Shown here: one piece after another, positions 7,501-8,585 of the stretch
Numbering within the stretch: the first letter of the stretch is position 1
How the letters are laid out: each line of letters begins with the position of its first letter
Source: an uncultured Massilia sp.
Lineage (GTDB): Bacteria > Pseudomonadota > Gammaproteobacteria > Burkholderiales > Burkholderiaceae
DNA length: 8,585 nt
NCBI GenBank assembly: GCA_946886065.1
Contig: CAMPHU010000198.1
Span: forward strand, 1 to 8,585
Direction of reading: 5' to 3'
Notes under the pieces: model-generated
Seen by the model: only the letters and a program-made list of their open reading frames with translations
Told to the model about the DNA's origin: nothing
Databases searched by the model: none
Position numbers and translations under genes: made by a program

Positions 7501-7885
7501 GGCCGCTTGAATTCTCGGTGCTGACCAGGACTTCGCCCTGTACCGTCCAGCCGAGCACCGTGACGCCGCCGTTCTCGAAGGTGATGCGCTTGGGCAGGCC
7601 GCCCTCGAGCGGCATCACGTAGGCTTCCTGCGCGCCTTCGTAGGAGGCGGCGAAGGCGAGCAGCTTGCCGTCGTGCGAGATCGCGGCGTGGGTCTCGGCC
7701 GATGGGTGCGTGGTCAGGCGGGTGGCCTTGCCGCCCGCGGTGGTCGTGCGCCACAGGTCGCCTTCCGCCGTGAAGACAATGGTGTCGCCGCGGACGGCCG
7801 GGAAACGGAAGTAAGGGTCGGCGGCGGCGGCCTGGCTGCCGATGAGGGCGAGCGACAGCGCAAGGATGGTGCGGGAGACGGTCAT
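4514..7885 (-). CDS. Secreted tricorn-type serine protease (S41 family)
   Basis: 1123 aa. Tricorn proteases are large oligomeric peptidases that trim peptides. A signal peptide is clear (MTVSRT, then a hydrophobic stretch about 6-16, likely cut after A22), so this one probably acts in the periplasm. Residues about 25-310 and 320-680 are beta-propeller repeats with PD40-like motifs (SPDGKWL at 402-408 and 493-499; SHDGK 70-74). Then come a helical C1 region with H786, a PDZ domain about 803-895, and the S41 core. H786, S1009-D1010 (TYSDGE) and E1067 match the T. acidophilum set H746, S965, D966, E1023, with an identical 58-residue Ser-Glu spacing; G961/G962 (NNGG) suits the oxyanion site. An Ala/Lys/Pro-rich insert spans about 546-605. 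ATG 7885 was chosen because it starts the signal peptide; an in-frame GTG at 7927 adds 14 residues that would bury it. No good Shine-Dalgarno is visible for either start. No partner peptidase gene adjoins. Confidence 0.93.
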   Translation of the reverse strand: MTVSRTILALSLALIGSQAAAADPYFRFPAVRGDTIVFTAEGDLWRTTTAGGKATRLTTHPSAETHAAISHDGKLLAFAASYEGAQEAYVMPLEGGLPKRITFENGGVTVLGWTVQGEVLVSTENSSGPAKHRVVAALDPGTMKRRVLPLADANDATLDDGGKVVYFTRMGLSMTNDNVRSYRGGAHAQLWRFDLDAKGEATQLFKGDMANNRRAMWHQGRLYFISDAGGADNIWSSLPDGSDRRAHTSHKEWDVRTASLGDGRIVYQLGADLRVLDIASGADSLLKASLVSDFDQQRMRRVKSPLDALTSIEPANKAERIVLTARGRVTIAGTGTYRRVEIAVPEGVRARSAVFSHDDKWVYAITDASGENEIWRYAADGSGHGERLTKDGAAHRWNLYPSPDGKWLAHTDKKGRTWLLDLAGKANVVIDDAGQIGVDRLEQVVWSPDSRNLALVRTGSSEQRNQIGLYNLATKQMSFVTTDRYEANSPAFSPDGKWLYFLSARHFNLGNASVWGDRNMGPVFDDRVGVYALALQPDTRFPFKPEDELTKPEEKSPEAAAKAAVKTPGADEQTADKQAAVAAAAAATASAANAANSDKPKKPTPAIVYAGLRERLYEVPVAPGNYRALAVDDKRLYLLDSDDGQKGVLKTLEISRSAPQPETFVSNVREFGLSADRKHVFYRTYAKGAPGDMLIVAAGAKAPADLTKAKVKIDDWAVTTNPRLEWKQMFNDAWRMHRDFLYDAKMRGVDWNAARARYAPLVERVTDRAELDDVLGMMVGEVGALHSQIRPGDVRRATGEGTPSSLGAVLARTAEGYRVDRVYRSEPELPSEAGPLSPPDVGVKEGDVILAVNGKSLRETRDIADLLLDQADKQVLLQVKTPGAKPRQVIVTPVSMARHASLRYADWEQSRARQVDETSKGKIGYLHLRAMVARDINAFARDFYANINKEGLIIDVRRNNGGNIDSWIIEKLLRRSWAFWASNGNQPQSNMQNTFRGHLVVLADELTYSDGETFTAGVKALKLGPVVGKRTAGAGVWLSDGNGLTDNGMARVAEFGQFSSEGEWLIEGVGVAPDVEVDNLPHETFKGRDRQLEVALEMLEKKLKEQPVKAWKPAAIPALKRQE

Positions 7886-7945
7886 GGTCACTGTGGCGGA
7901 GGTTGCTAAAGAGCATGAGTTTGCCACAGGGGAAAGACGAGTTGG

Positions 7946-8030
7946 GGTGCATGCATGTAAAAAACAACTGGGTGCTCAGGTTAGGGTGCAAGCGTGCGTT
8001 GCAGTGCACCACCGTTCCACCTTGCACCAC
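7946..8030. promoter_or_regulatory. Cluster of GGTGC/GCACC and TGCA elements upstream of the tricorn gene
   Basis: GGTGC occurs at 7946, 7971 and 7985, and its complement GCACC at 8006 and 8024. TGCA occurs six times between 7948 and 8026. Longer matches are the inverted pair GGTGCAAG (7985-7992) and CTTGCACC (8021-8028), the direct repeat TGCACCAC (8005-8012 and 8023-8030, 18 bp apart) and the palindrome TGCATGCA (7948-7955). It lies 60-145 bases before the protease start and outside the upstream gene's terminator, so it may hold regulator sites for the protease. I could not find a convincing -35/-10 pair in 7886-8042. Confidence 0.4.
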
Positions 8031-8043
8031 TACCCCGGAGACG

Positions 8044-8069
8044 AAAAAAAACCGCGCCGAAGCGCGGTT
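8044..8069 (-). terminator. Intrinsic terminator of clpA
   Basis: On the minus strand an 8-bp stem AACCGCGC/GCGCGGTT (8069-8062 with 8057-8050) closes on a TTCG tetraloop and runs straight into eight T residues (8051-8044). It starts 18 bases after the clpA stop codon. This is the clearest intrinsic terminator in the window and separates clpA from the protease gene. Confidence 0.92.
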
Positions 8070-8087
8070 CTTTGCTGAGATCGACGA

Positions 8088-8585
8088 TTACTCGATCTCG
8101 ACCGTCTCCGCCGGAGCCGGTGGCGGCAGCACGTCCCCTTCCGGGAACTCGAGCATCACATCGTCCTTCTCGTTCAGGTCCACGGTCACGCGACCGCCGT
8201 TGACCAGGCGGCCGAACAGCAGCTCGTCGGCCAGGGCCTTGCGGATCATGTCCTGGATCAGGCGCGACATCGGACGGGCGCCCATCAGCGGGTCGAAGCC
8301 CTTCTTGCCGAGGAACTTGCGCAGCTTCTCGGTGAACACGGCTTCCACCTTCTTCTCGTGCAGCTGCTCTTCCAGCTGCATCAGGAACTTGTCCACGACG
8401 CGCAGGATGATGTCCTCGTCCAGCGCACGGAAGCTGATGATCGCGTCCAGGCGGTTGCGGAACTCCGGCGTGAACATGCGCTTGATGTCGGCCATCTCGT
8501 CGCCCGCCTCTTTCGAATCGACGAAGCCCACCGAGCGCTTGGTCAGGCTCTCGGCGCCCGCGTTGGTGGTCATGATGATGATCAC
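8088..8585 (-). CDS. clpA: ATP-dependent Clp protease ATP-binding subunit ClpA, C-terminal part (cut by window edge)
   Basis: 165 residues of the C-terminus; the frame is open to the edge, so the true start lies beyond it. ClpA is the AAA+ unfoldase that feeds substrates into ClpP. The fragment covers the end of the second ATPase module and the small C-terminal domain: sensor 1 asparagine in MTTNAG (N8 of the fragment), the FTPEFRNRLD motif (38-47) with the presumed arginine finger, and the sensor 2 arginine R104 in MGARPMSR. It follows E. coli ClpA closely through IQDMIRKALADELLFG and GGRVTV, which separates it from ClpB and ClpC. The tail ends in an acidic/proline stretch (LPPPAPAETVEIE) unlike E. 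coli's. TAA at 8090-8088, then an intrinsic terminator. clpS, often just upstream of clpA, would be outside the window. Confidence 0.95.
   Translation of the reverse strand: MIIIMTTNAGAESLTKRSVGFVDSKEAGDEMADIKRMFTPEFRNRLDAIISFRALDEDIILRVVDKFLMQLEEQLHEKKVEAVFTEKLRKFLGKKGFDPLMGARPMSRLIQDMIRKALADELLFGRLVNGGRVTVDLNEKDDVMLEFPEGDVLPPPAPAETVEIE

Noticed and set aside
4415..7510. A 1031-codon open frame on the plus strand opposite the tricorn gene
   Set aside because: Its codons are the exact reverse complements of the tricorn codons. Stops here require TTA, CTA or TCA in the sense gene, which are rare in GC-rich codon use; the frame ends exactly at a sense TCA serine. The translation is low-complexity Arg/Gly/Ala/Val-rich with no recognisable motif.
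7353..8030. A minus-strand frame starting at an ATG near 7915 overlapping the start of the tricorn gene
   Set aside because: It is an Arg/Pro/His-rich out-of-frame reading of the tricorn N-terminus with no recognisable motif.

Overview
The window is a GC-rich piece of bacterial chromosome with five protein genes, two on the plus strand and three on the minus strand, and no sign of a mobile element, CRISPR array, prophage or RNA gene. Codon use is strongly GC-biased. The mix of a ClpA C-terminus, a Tsr-like chemoreceptor and a secreted bacterial tricorn protease points to a proteobacterium, most likely a betaproteobacterium of the Massilia/Oxalobacteraceae kind. That placement is inferred from remembered family resemblance and was not searched.

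Plus strand, 161-2709: a two-gene, translationally coupled operon for reverse transsulfuration. The first gene encodes cystathionine beta-synthase with a C-terminal CBS-domain pair. The second encodes a Cys/Met-metabolism PLP enzyme, best called cystathionine gamma-lyase. Together they would convert homocysteine plus serine (or O-acetylserine) through cystathionine to cysteine. The genes overlap by the four bases ATGA.

Middle, 2710-4512: the operon converges on a minus-strand gene for a transmembrane methyl-accepting chemotaxis protein. A perfect 13-bp hairpin lies between the two stop codons. The chemoreceptor has a plausible sigma-70 promoter and an inverted repeat touching its start codon. 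No other chemotaxis genes are present, so it is an orphan receptor gene. Next to its promoter is a perfect 16-bp hairpin at the 3' end of the following gene.

Right part, 4514-8585: a minus-strand gene for a large secreted tricorn-type serine protease with an intact His/Ser/Asp/Glu active-site set. Behind it is the C-terminal third-strand end of ATP-dependent Clp protease subunit ClpA (cut by the window edge), closed by a textbook intrinsic terminator. The 160 bp between that terminator and the protease start is rich in GGTGC/GCACC and TGCA elements and is the most interesting non-coding stretch here.

I see no new multi-gene system. The points worth a second look are small: the repeat cluster upstream of the protease, the start-codon hairpin and altered signalling tip of the chemoreceptor, the low-complexity insert of the protease, and the dispersed-repeat-like hairpin between the convergent genes.
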